Shown: positions 25,837 to 33,918 of the stretch, in pieces
Layout: each line of letters begins with the position of its first letter
How positions within the stretch are numbered: the first letter of the stretch is position 1
Assembly (NCBI RefSeq): GCF_965205175.1
Contig: NZ_OZ242038.1
Coordinates: 434,001-498,000 of the forward strand
Direction: 5' to 3'
DNA from: Poriferisodalis sp965205175
GTDB lineage: Bacteria; Actinomycetota; Acidimicrobiia; Acidimicrobiales; Poriferisodalaceae
DNA: 64,000 nucleotides
The notes under the pieces: generated by a model
Database searches by the model: none
What the model was told of the DNA's origin: nothing
What the model saw: the letters and a program-made list of their open reading frames with translations, nothing else
Translations under genes and position numbers: made by a program

Positions 25837-28800
25837 GTGGCGATGCGGCTGCTGCGTGGCGTGATGGTGTCGGCGCTGCTGGCAGGCACGGCGGCGGTGG
25901 TGCCGCCCGCTGCCGCGGCGCAGGAGGCTGCGGTGTCGGTGGACGCCTCGATGGAGCTGACCGCGTCTGTGCGCGACGGCGGCGTGTCGCTGTGGTGGAC
26001 ACGCGGCGCCGAGCCGCGCAACAAGCGCAGCAAAGCAAACAAGCCGGGCTGCGCCACCTCGCACTACTGGGTGTACGTGTACGACAGCAGCGGCGACGCG
26101 GTCGCCCAGCACAGCGTGCAGCACCCGGGCAGCGGCCTGGAGCTGGACCTGACAGGAACCGGCAAGCACCAAATCGACGTGCACGCCTACTCCCAGGACT
26201 GCAACCGCTGGGGAAGCTCCGCCACCGCCAAAGTCAAACCCGCCGCCGCGCAGACGCAAAGGAACGCCACCACCACAACGACGACCACCACCACTACGAC
26301 AACGACGACCGCGCCGCCCACAACCACCACGACCACCACAACCACTACGACCACGACCGCGCCTCCGACCACGACGACAACGACGACCACCGCGCCGCCC
26401 ACTACAACCACCACCACGACGACGACGGCGGCGGTGCCCGCGGTGCTGACCGTGTCGGTCAGCGACGCGAGCGTGACCGAGGGCGACGTCGGCCACGCGA
26501 ACCTGACGTTCACCGTCACGCTGAGCGGCACGCCCACCGACGAGGTGACCGTGCAGGCGTCCGCGGTGTCGCCCAAAGGCCGCGCCACCGCGACCCGCTC
26601 CCACAAGAACGACCGACGCGACTACCTCGGGTTCGCCAGACAACGCGTCGTGTTCCCCGCCGGCGCCGCCGGCGCTCAGCTCGCCCAGACCGTCACCGTG
26701 CAAGTCATCGGCGACACCGCCGCCGAGCAGGACGAGACACTGATCCTGCGGCTCAAGAACCTGCGAACCTCAGACAGCCGCGTCACCCTCGCAGGCGGCC
26801 GAGCCTCCCTCGAAGCCACCGGCACCATCACCGACGACGACCCCGAAGCCTACGGCGCCTCCACCACCGACCCCACACCCCCCAACACCTTCACCGCAGT
26901 CGCCGCCGGAGGCCACCACGCCTGCGGGCTGCGCACAAACGGCACCATCACCTGCTGGGGCGACAACCGACAAGGCCAACTCAACGCGCCCCAAACCAAC
27001 ACACCCGGCGGACAATTCACCGCAGTATCCGCCGGCGAAGCGCATTCGTGCGCAGTGCGCACTGACGGCACGCTCGTCTGCTGGGGCGACAACCGCCGCG
27101 GCGAGTCGGAACCGCCTGCCGGGACGTTCACCGCAGTCTCAACCGGCTCGGGTTTCTCGTGTGCGGTTCGCACTGACGGCACGCTCGTCTGCTGGGGCTA
27201 CCAGTGGCTCTCGTCCCGTGCGCCTGCCGGGAAGTTCAGCGCTGTCGACATCGGCTTTCGGCATGCTTGCGGGCTGCGCACCGACGGCACCATCGCCTGC
27301 TGGGGCGCCGATCGCGGCGGCGAGACCACGGCGCCGTCCGGTCAGTTCACCGCAGTGTCCGCAGGGCACGCGTCGACATGCGGGTTGCGCACAAACGGCA
27401 CCGTCGCATGCTGGGGACGCAATCCGTACCCGCGCCAGAATGTGCCGTCGGGCCAGTTCGCCTCCATCTCCGTAGGCAACACCCACGTGTGCGGAGTGCG
27501 CACCGACCGCACCGTCGCATGCTGGGGGGAGGACGCGTTCGGCATGACGGATGCGCCGTCCGGCCAATTCACCGCCGTCTCAGCAGGCAGCGACAGCTCC
27601 TCCTTTGCCTGCGGGGTGCGCACTGACGCCACCGTTGCCTGCTGGGGCAGCGACCACTACGGCCAGTCCCGAGCGCCCGGCAGCACAGTCGCCGACCCGA
27701 CCCAGGACCGGTTCACCGCCGTATCGGCCGGAGGCATCTTCTCCTGCGGGCTGCGCACCGACGGCACACTCGCCTGCTGGGGCGACAATCTTGGTTGGAG
27801 CCGCTACGGCGGGAACCACCTAGGCCACGGGTTGGATGCTCCGTCGGGCACATTCACTGCTGTATCCGTCGGCTACTCTCACGCCTGCGCGCTGCGCACG
27901 GACCGCGCCGTTGCGTGCTGGGGCAGCAGCGCAAGCGGGCAGTCGACGGCGCCTTCGGGACAGTTCACCGCAGTATCGGCGGGCAGCAGCAGCACGTGCG
28001 GCGTGCGCATCGACGGCACCATGACCTGCTGGGGCAGGATTGCCAATCCAGACTCATTCCGCCACAAGCTCTTCTATCCGCAAGGAATCGCCGGACTCAC
28101 GTTCGCGGTGCCGTCCGGAAAATTCACTGACGTACAACTGAATGGACGCGCCGCCTGCGGACTGCGCACAGACGGCACCATCACCTGCTGGGGCGACTAC
28201 AAGAAGGAATGGAACCAGCCTTCCGGAACATTCATCGCCGTCTCATCGACAGCATGCGGACTGCGCACCGGCGGCACCATCTCCTGCTGGCTCAGTAGGA
28301 ACTACTCGCCGCTCTCGGGCACGTTCGCCGAATACAGAGTCGGCGACTACAACATTGCCGGTAGCTACCGAAGTGCGTACGAGTTCGACACAAGATTCGG
28401 CTGCGGACTACGCACCGACGGCAGAATTGTCTGCCGAACGAGCACTCACGACGGTCGGGGTGACCCGCCGTCGGGTCAATTCACGGACATTTCTGTCGGG
28501 CGCGACCATGCTTGCGGCGTGCGCACCGACGGCACACTCGTCTGCTGGGGAGACAACGCGCGTGGCCAAGCACTTCCGCCCGGCAGCCAGCGCCCGACCC
28601 GGACGGCGCACACGTTCACCGATGTGGTCACCTCGGGGGACTACAACGCGTGCGGTCTGCGCACCGACGGCACTGTTACTTGCTGGGGCAGCACGAAGAG
28701 CCGCGTGTACCAGCCGCCGTCGGGCCAGTTCACGGCGGTCGCCGGCGGCTTGGTGAAGGACTCCGACGAATCAGACGACGACTCACACCTCTCCTTCGCG

Positions 28801-29493
28801 TGTGGCGTGCGCACCGACGGCACCATCACCTGCTGGGGCGACACCGGCTATTCGGGCGGCGGCCACCTGAGCGCGCCGTCTGGCACATTCACCGCCGTAT
28901 CCGTCGGTCGAGAGCATGCTTGCGGTCTGCGCACCGACGGCACGCTCTCCTGCTGGGGAACCAACCAGAAGCTCGTGCGCAAGACGCCGTCAGGCCAGTT
29001 CACCTCTGTCTCCGTCGGCACCAACCAAGCATGCGGCATCCGCAGCGACGGCACCATTGCCTGCTGGGGAACCAACCAGAAGCTCGTGCGCAAGACGCCG
29101 TCAGGCCAGTTCACCGCAGTATCTGTCGGCACCAACCAAGCATGCGGCATCCGCAGCGACGGCACCATTGCCTGCTGGGGCGACCCCTTGAGGCGCATCG
29201 ACGAATCTGGAGTGAGCGTCGCACAGCCGCCCAGCGGGACGCATGCCGCTGTGTCGGTGGGCGACGGGGTTGCGTGCGCTATCGACTCCGACGGCGCTGT
29301 CGCCTGCTGGGGCGACACCTACGGCTGGAACTCGCCTTCGGCTGGTCAACTCGCCACGGCATCGGTCAACGAGAATCTTGCCTGCGGCGCACGCACCGAC
29401 GGCACGGCCGTTTGCTGGGGCAATGCTCTGATGACCATCACCGTGAGGACGGACATGCCGAACCGCTACCCGATGAGGTTCTTGTTCAGCTGA
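25837..29493 (+). CDS. Secreted RCC1/Calx-beta protein, tandem paralogue B (21 blades)
   Basis: 1218 residues, same layout as paralogue A: signal peptide, β-rich region, Thr/Pro linker, Calx-beta domain and RCC1 repeats. The first ~400 residues and the leader appear identical in DNA to paralogue A (offset 4163 bp) up to about 27030. After that the propeller blades diverge, but blocks such as ATVACWGSDHYGQSRAPG are again identical, which looks like gene conversion. I count 21 blade signatures. Three consecutive CWG steps near the end are spaced exactly 111 bp, marking a recent tandem blade duplication. The tail MTITVRTDMPNRYPMRFLFS differs from paralogue A. No anchor is visible. It is probably exported and extracellular. 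Confidence 0.88.
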   Translation: MAMRLLRGVMVSALLAGTAAVVPPAAAAQEAAVSVDASMELTASVRDGGVSLWWTRGAEPRNKRSKANKPGCATSHYWVYVYDSSGDAVAQHSVQHPGSGLELDLTGTGKHQIDVHAYSQDCNRWGSSATAKVKPAAAQTQRNATTTTTTTTTTTTTTAPPTTTTTTTTTTTTTAPPTTTTTTTTAPPTTTTTTTTTAAVPAVLTVSVSDASVTEGDVGHANLTFTVTLSGTPTDEVTVQASAVSPKGRATATRSHKNDRRDYLGFARQRVVFPAGAAGAQLAQTVTVQVIGDTAAEQDETLILRLKNLRTSDSRVTLAGGRASLEATGTITDDDPEAYGASTTDPTPPNTFTAVAAGGHHACGLRTNGTITCWGDNRQGQLNAPQTNTPGGQFTAVSAGEAHSCAVRTDGTLVCWGDNRRGESEPPAGTFTAVSTGSGFSCAVRTDGTLVCWGYQWLSSRAPAGKFSAVDIGFRHACGLRTDGTIACWGADRGGETTAPSGQFTAVSAGHASTCGLRTNGTVACWGRNPYPRQNVPSGQFASISVGNTHVCGVRTDRTVACWGEDAFGMTDAPSGQFTAVSAGSDSSSFACGVRTDATVACWGSDHYGQSRAPGSTVADPTQDRFTAVSAGGIFSCGLRTDGTLACWGDNLGWSRYGGNHLGHGLDAPSGTFTAVSVGYSHACALRTDRAVACWGSSASGQSTAPSGQFTAVSAGSSSTCGVRIDGTMTCWGRIANPDSFRHKLFYPQGIAGLTFAVPSGKFTDVQLNGRAACGLRTDGTITCWGDYKKEWNQPSGTFIAVSSTACGLRTGGTISCWLSRNYSPLSGTFAEYRVGDYNIAGSYRSAYEFDTRFGCGLRTDGRIVCRTSTHDGRGDPPSGQFTDISVGRDHACGVRTDGTLVCWGDNARGQALPPGSQRPTRTAHTFTDVVTSGDYNACGLRTDGTVTCWGSTKSRVYQPPSGQFTAVAGGLVKDSDESDDDSHLSFACGVRTDGTITCWGDTGYSGGGHLSAPSGTFTAVSVGREHACGLRTDGTLSCWGTNQKLVRKTPSGQFTSVSVGTNQACGIRSDGTIACWGTNQKLVRKTPSGQFTAVSVGTNQACGIRSDGTIACWGDPLRRIDESGVSVAQPPSGTHAAVSVGDGVACAIDSDGAVACWGDTYGWNSPSAGQLATASVNENLACGARTDGTAVCWGNALMTITVRTDMPNRYPMRFLFS
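28951..29172 (+). repeat. 111-bp tandem duplication of one RCC1 blade
   Basis: Two nearly identical 111-bp (37-codon) units start at 28951 and 29062 with TGCTGGGGAACCAACC. The differences are confined to a few bases near CTCTGTCTCC/CGCAGTATCT. This shows how blade number can change in frame. Confidence 0.85.
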
Positions 29494-29538
29494 TTCGCAC
29501 CAGCCAAGCACGCGCCGCCGCGTACTGAGCGCCCTCGT

Positions 29539-30597
29539 TCAGTGCGTGCCGCCGGCAGGCGCGGTGCGTTCGCTGCCGCTGCGTCGGCGAGCGCGGGCTA
29601 TGTCGTAGAGAGCCACTGCAGCAGCAGCGGCCACGTTCAGCGAGTCGATTCGGCCCATCACCGGTATCGACAGCACGTGATCGCAGCGGCGTTCCACCAG
29701 CGGCGACAGTCCACAGCCCTCAGCGCCGAGCACCAGCACCATCGGTTGGTCGCCCACCCGCAGCTCGTCGAGGCCGTCGGAGGCGTTGCCGTCGAGTCCG
29801 ACTGCCCACAGGCCCAGCTCTCGCAACTGGGCGAGCGCTGCGGGAAGGCCGCCGACATGCGCGATCGGCAGATACTCGATGGCACCCGCTGCGGCCTTCA
29901 CTGTCGCAGGCGTCAGACTCGCTGAACGGTGGCTGGTGAGCACTGCTCCTGTGGCACCGGCAGCCTCGGCGGTGCGCAGGATGGCCCCGAGGTTGCCCGG
30001 GTCGGTGACGCCGTCGGTCGCCACCACCAGCGGCGGCGTGCCGCGTGCCGGCTTGGCCAGGTCCTCCAGCGGAACCGGCGTCACAGCGGCCGCCTTGGCG
30101 ATCACGCCTTGAGGCGCCGCTGTCAGTGCCGCCTCGTCCAGCTTGCGGCGCGTGATCTCGCGCACCGGCACACGGCGATCGCCGGCGAGGTCGACGATCT
30201 CGGCCAGCGTCGCAGCCGACTGTGCGTCTTCGCAGATCAGCACCTCATGGACCCTGCGTTTGCCAGCCCGCAGCAGTTCGCGCACCGCCTGACGGCCTTC
30301 CACGTGATCCCCGCCGAGACCTCGCGGCCGCGCCTGCTGTCGAGCAGTTTGGGCTTGTGGCACGCGCTGTGCTTGTCCGGCATGGCCCCGTGCCCGGCCT
30401 GCCCGTCGACGCGAGTCGTTCTGTCGCTGCGGCGCTCCTGATCTGTCGCCCTCGCGCCCCTTGGGACTGCGCCTGGCGGAGCTGCGAACCCTGGGGTTGC
30501 GAGACGGCTGCTGACTGCCGCCGCCTGGTCGCGACGCGCTCGGGCGCCGGGAACCGGGGCGACCAGTGCCGTGTCTGCGCCGGCCTTGCGCGTTCAC
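29539..30597 (-). CDS. rlmB: 23S rRNA 2'-O-methyltransferase, RlmB/TrmH (SpoU) family
   Basis: 352 residues. The C-terminal two-thirds is a SPOUT methyltransferase: substrate-binding domain HVEGRQAVRELLRAGKRRVHEVLI, then motif 1 (DPGNLGAILRTAEAAGA), motif 2 (VLVLGAEGCGLSPLVERRCD) and motif 3 (IPVMGRIDSLNVAAAAAVALYDIAR), the knotted SAM site. RlmB methylates G2251 of 23S rRNA; the exact target here is by homology. The first ~95 residues are an unusually long, Arg/Ser/Gly/Gln-rich, disordered tail, not needed by the enzyme but possibly RNA-binding. The GTG start at 30597 overlaps the ispF stop (GTGA), so the two are co-translated. Confidence 0.9.
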   Translation of the reverse strand: MNAQGRRRHGTGRPGSRRPSASRPGGGSQQPSRNPRVRSSARRSPKGREGDRSGAPQRQNDSRRRAGRARGHAGQAQRVPQAQTARQQARPRGLGGDHVEGRQAVRELLRAGKRRVHEVLICEDAQSAATLAEIVDLAGDRRVPVREITRRKLDEAALTAAPQGVIAKAAAVTPVPLEDLAKPARGTPPLVVATDGVTDPGNLGAILRTAEAAGATGAVLTSHRSASLTPATVKAAAGAIEYLPIAHVGGLPAALAQLRELGLWAVGLDGNASDGLDELRVGDQPMVLVLGAEGCGLSPLVERRCDHVLSIPVMGRIDSLNVAAAAAVALYDIARARRRSGSERTAPAGGTH

Positions 30598-31259
30598 TGT
30601 TCACCGCCCCCGCTGCGCTGGAGCTTCGACAGCTGCTCGCGGTCGGCGAGCACGAGCGCAACGGCATGCGCCACGATGCCCTCGCTGTTTCCGAGGCCCT
30701 CGGTCCGCTTTCCGCAGACCGTAACGGGGCCGCCCGCTGCGTCGCTCAGCCGTCGTTGCATTGACTCACGGTACGGAGCGATCTTCGGGCGATCGCAGAT
30801 AACGGTGCAATCGGCGTTGGCCAGCCGCCAGCCGTGAGCGCCGAGATGAGCGGCGACTTGCTGCAACATCTCGATGCTGTCGGCATCGCGCCAGCGCTCG
30901 GCGCTGTCGGGGAAATGCGTGCCGATGTCACCAAGACCGGCCGCGCCGAGCATCGCGTCGATGACGGCATGGGCCACAACGTCGGCGTCGCTGTGGCCCG
31001 CCAGCGGACGTTCGCCCGCGAACCGGACGCCGCCCAGCACCAGCGTGCGCTCGCTGCGCTCGGCGCCCGTAGCGCTGTTGGCGATGTCACCCTCGCACTG
31101 GCCCAGCGCACACTCGTCGTCGTCGGAAACGTCGGTTGTGGCGTGGCTCGCGTGACGGTCTGTGTTCGGGTCTGCAACGCAGCCGCACGCAGCGCTCATT
31201 TCGCAGTCGGCGCGGTCATCCGCGAAGGGGTGCGCGTCGTACCCGTACCCCACTCGCAT
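30594..31259 (-). CDS. ispF: 2-C-methyl-D-erythritol 2,4-cyclodiphosphate synthase, with an insertion
   Basis: 221 residues from the ATG at 31259. The start MRVGYGYDAHPF holds the metal ligands Asp8 and His10. LGGVRFAGERPLAGHSDADVVAHAVIDAMLGAAGLGDIGTHFPD and the final GKRTEGLGNSEGIVAHAVALV are classic IspF. The enzyme cyclises CDP-ME-2-phosphate in the MEP isoprenoid pathway. Typical IspF has about 157 residues and reaches the LGG block near residue 24; here about 50 extra residues (roughly 14-70) intervene, with five Cys (19, 25, 27, 50, 55) and many acidic residues. The frame is intact, so it is not a frameshift artefact. It follows ispD by 133 bp and overlaps rlmB, the usual ispD-ispF-rlmB order. 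Confidence 0.92.
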   Translation of the reverse strand: MRVGYGYDAHPFADDRADCEMSAACGCVADPNTDRHASHATTDVSDDDECALGQCEGDIANSATGAERSERTLVLGGVRFAGERPLAGHSDADVVAHAVIDAMLGAAGLGDIGTHFPDSAERWRDADSIEMLQQVAAHLGAHGWRLANADCTVICDRPKIAPYRESMQRRLSDAAGGPVTVCGKRTEGLGNSEGIVAHAVALVLADREQLSKLQRSGGGEQ

Positions 31260-31392
31260 TTCCGGCCATTCACCGGCCTGGCCAACCGCGTTCACCGCCG
31301 TTGAAGCTAGAGCCGGTCGCCGGCGCCCACATGACGCATCTGCGTGAGCCAATGCCGCGGCCGTCGAACCCGAACCGCCCGCCTCGTGTGGG

Positions 31393-32271
31393 TCAACCGC
31401 TGCCGCCGTCCGTCGGTGAGGTCTGATGCGTCGCAACCGCCCGTGCGCGTCCGGCAAGCAGCGCCTCCACGATCACGAGGTCAGCCTGCGTGGTGACCTT
31501 GTGCGCCTCGGCCTCGCCCGGCACGGCCAGCACCGTGCCGCCTGCGGCTTCGATGAGCGCTGCGTCGTCGGTGGCCTCCGGTGCTCCGGCGTGAGCCGCT
31601 ACCAGCGCCTCGCGGCGAAACGCTTGAGGGGTTTGCACGGCGAACAGGCCGGTTCGGTCGACCGTCGCCGTGACGGTGCCGCCACTGTCGCGCCATGCAG
31701 GCACTCGCTTCAGCGTGTCGTACACCGGCAGCACTGGCACCGCCGCGTCGGCACCGGACCGGACTGCTGCGATCACCGCGTCGAAGAGCGCCGCCGAAGC
31801 GCCGGGGCGAGCCGCGTCGTGACACACCACCACGTCGACATCATCAGGAACGGTCCCGAGCCCAGCACGAACCGACGCAGACCGCGTCGCTCCACCGGCC
31901 ACCACCGCATCGGCACGCGCAAGAACCACTTCAGCGCGCAGAGCCACGTCAGCAAGCGTTGTATCGGCGGGCACAACGCTCGTTGTCTGACCAGCTCGCA
32001 GCTCCTCGCCTAGCACAGGCGACTGTGCCAGCGCGGTCTCCGCAGACGGGACTGCCTGCTCGAGCAGACCGGCGGGCAGCACCAGCGTCACTCCGTCGCA
32101 CGCAGCCGCAGCCGCGCTCACCGACCAGTCCAGCATGGTGCGCCCAGCGACAGGCACCATCACCTTCGTGCGGGCAGCGACAGCATCCGTGCGCGTGGCC
32201 CCGACATCAGTCCCTGTGCCGAATCGACTACCAGCACCCCCCGCAAGCACCAACGCCCACACCCGCCTCAC
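31393..32271 (-). CDS. ispD: 2-C-methyl-D-erythritol 4-phosphate cytidylyltransferase
   Basis: 292 residues. The nucleotide-binding start WALVLAGGAGSRFGTG, followed by a Lys in TKVMVPVAGRTMLDWS, and the block VCHDAARPGAS are typical of IspD. QTPQAFRREAL and the last Lys region (AEAHKVTTQADLVIVEALL) complete the CTP and substrate site. It is longer than the usual ~230 residues because of extra segments after the first loop (DVGATRTDAVAART) and near residues 80-115. It forms CDP-ME from MEP and CTP, the third step of the MEP pathway. ispF and rlmB follow. Confidence 0.93.
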   Translation of the reverse strand: MRRVWALVLAGGAGSRFGTGTDVGATRTDAVAARTKVMVPVAGRTMLDWSVSAAAAACDGVTLVLPAGLLEQAVPSAETALAQSPVLGEELRAGQTTSVVPADTTLADVALRAEVVLARADAVVAGGATRSASVRAGLGTVPDDVDVVVCHDAARPGASAALFDAVIAAVRSGADAAVPVLPVYDTLKRVPAWRDSGGTVTATVDRTGLFAVQTPQAFRREALVAAHAGAPEATDDAALIEAAGGTVLAVPGEAEAHKVTTQADLVIVEALLAGRARAVATHQTSPTDGGSG

Positions 32272-32308
32272 CCGTTCACCCCAGAAGCAGAGACTCTGTA
32301 TGTGAACA

Positions 32309-33145
32309 CTAAATCAGCTGTTCTTGAAGGTCCGACCGAGGAGGCCAAAAGACGCCGAGCACTAAGAAATTCTGAGGCCGTCTGACCATATTGCCAACGA
32401 AGAGTCTCGTGTCGCGATTATGTGCCCAAAGCTCGTCCCCATACTTGGCCCGAATCTTCTCCTGCCAGTCAGATTGATGACGCACGTGACGCCAGAGTGC
32501 AACCAACTCCCAATCAACAATAGTCTGCTGATGTCCATTGCAGCGACGAGCCTGGCACTTGTACCTGTATTGAAATCTCCACGGCACGACCTCGCAGACA
32601 GCATTGGTTTTGTCCGACTCATCAAACAGCGAGGGCCTGCTCTCGATATACTGGATTCGCTCTTGCCATTGGCGAATCTCATTTGGGCTTCGCCGCTTGA
32701 TCAGCAGTTCAGGTGCCGCTGACGTACGGACTACAGCGAGAGATGGAACAGACGGTATTGATCTACTACGGTTGAGTTCCAGAAGTTCACAAAGCGTTGC
32801 TTCGCCCAGCTGCGCAACGCGACTGCGTCGCTCAGACCAATTGGCTTCAGTTCCGATGACACGCCCCGGCTGGAATGAGCCCTCAATGGGCTTCCATGAC
32901 TCGGGTCTGCGGTCGTTGCGGGGTCGGACGGCCTGAAGTTTGACTTCTTGGAATTTTCTGAACTTGGAATTGTCTGCAAGATCGCGGAAGGGCACCGGAT
33001 ACAGGCGAATCCACTGACTCTTGCCATCGTGGCCGTCAAGGCTCATGGCAGCTACGCAAATGCTCTCACCCTGTGCAGGTGTGACAACAGGCGCTGCCTT
33101 GACCATGATCATCACGTTCAGTTCTTGTTGCTGAGCTAACTGCAT
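32309..33145 (-). CDS. Unknown protein paired with DUF488
   Basis: 278 residues from the ATG at 33145, 17 bp after the DUF488 stop (MIMVKAAPVV downstream is an alternative start). I recognise no named family. The N-terminal half reads like a β-rich recognition domain (GKSQWIRLYPVPFRDL and KFQEVKLQAVRPRNDRRPESWKPIEG). The C-terminal half has a Cys/His cluster (YKCQARRCNGHQQTIVDWEL) that could bind zinc. The sequence ends VFWPPRSDLQEQLI. Its GC content and codon bias are lower than in its neighbours, a sign of transfer. The pairing with DUF488 suggests a two-gene module; no function is assigned. Confidence 0.7.
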   Translation of the reverse strand: MQLAQQQELNVMIMVKAAPVVTPAQGESICVAAMSLDGHDGKSQWIRLYPVPFRDLADNSKFRKFQEVKLQAVRPRNDRRPESWKPIEGSFQPGRVIGTEANWSERRSRVAQLGEATLCELLELNRSRSIPSVPSLAVVRTSAAPELLIKRRSPNEIRQWQERIQYIESRPSLFDESDKTNAVCEVVPWRFQYRYKCQARRCNGHQQTIVDWELVALWRHVRHQSDWQEKIRAKYGDELWAHNRDTRLFVGNMVRRPQNFLVLGVFWPPRSDLQEQLI

Positions 33146-33162
33146 GACGGAAGCGGGTCCAA

Positions 33163-33630
33163 CTAGATATACTGGACGGACAAACCCTCGATATCGCGCT
33201 GGGCGGCCTCCAATATGCAGGAGCGATGACAACAGTCGTGCTCCCGCTCATAGCACAACAATGCGATACGCGCCCGTCGGGCGAGTTCAATGAACTCCTT
33301 GTACGTTGGGAGCGCGCCATTGCGGAGATGGCGCATGTAGCGGTCACGTGCCGCTCGTTCGCCAAGACGGAACGCCTCACGATTGTCTTGCGGGTTACCG
33401 AGCACGGATTCGTGCCGGTACTCGATGCCGGCGTCAGCGGCAGCTTGAGCAAGTCGCTTCTTGGACATTCCCGGCTTGCGCGAGACGGCGTTGAGTCGCA
33501 CGTCGAGCAGCATTTCGACATCGTGATGGCGCAGCAGCGCAATCAGCTCGCCGAGTTCGCGTCGCTCATACCCAATCGAAAACGCGCGGGATGTCTCGCG
33601 CTGAGCAGTCACCGCCTGAGCATGCCACAA
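33163..33630 (-). CDS. DUF488 family protein
   Basis: 155 residues (ATG at 33630; a GTG six codons later is possible). The N-terminal core FSIGYERRELGELIALLRHHDVEMLLDVRLNAVSRKPGMSK and the late block ALLCYEREHDCCHRSCILEA, with a Cys-His pair, match DUF488. Members are small, of unknown biochemical role, and often sit in accessory DNA beside a second unknown gene, as here. The gene is 17 bp before its partner and is transcribed in the same direction. Together with the palindromic element just upstream (33768-33874) it looks like an inserted module between ispD and the clpC region. Confidence 0.85.
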   Translation of the reverse strand: MWHAQAVTAQRETSRAFSIGYERRELGELIALLRHHDVEMLLDVRLNAVSRKPGMSKKRLAQAAADAGIEYRHESVLGNPQDNREAFRLGERAARDRYMRHLRNGALPTYKEFIELARRARIALLCYEREHDCCHRSCILEAAQRDIEGLSVQYI

Positions 33631-33767
33631 GCAACGCCTCTCGCGTCAACCAGATTACGTCCCGAGGCGCAGGACAACACAAGCGGCGACACGGGGCCGA
33701 CGGGGCAAGCGGCGACGCCGGACCGACACGCACGAGAAAGCAGCGGCCGACAGAACGAAACCAAGGT

Positions 33768-33874
33768 GGGACGGGGGCAGGGGCTTCCGCGCGCAGTTTT
33801 GCGACGCCACGCACCCCCAGCGTCCAGCACATGCGTCGCAACTGTTTGAGCACGGAGGCCCATGCCCCCGTCCC
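33768..33874. repeat. Palindromic interspersed element, copy 2
   Basis: Left arm 33768-33805 (begins GGGACGGGGGCAGGGGCTTC) and right arm 33835-33874 (ends GCCCATGCCCCCGTCCC), with a ~29-nt loop. The inner arms equal those of copy 1. The outer stem reads GGGAC/GTCCC here against GGGT/ACCC in copy 1, so a change in one arm is matched in the other. It lies between the lipoprotein gene and the DUF488 gene. Confidence 0.8.
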
Positions 33875-33918
33875 GCCCGGACTCACCGCTGGCTGCCATC
33901 AGCGCCGGTCGACCGCAG

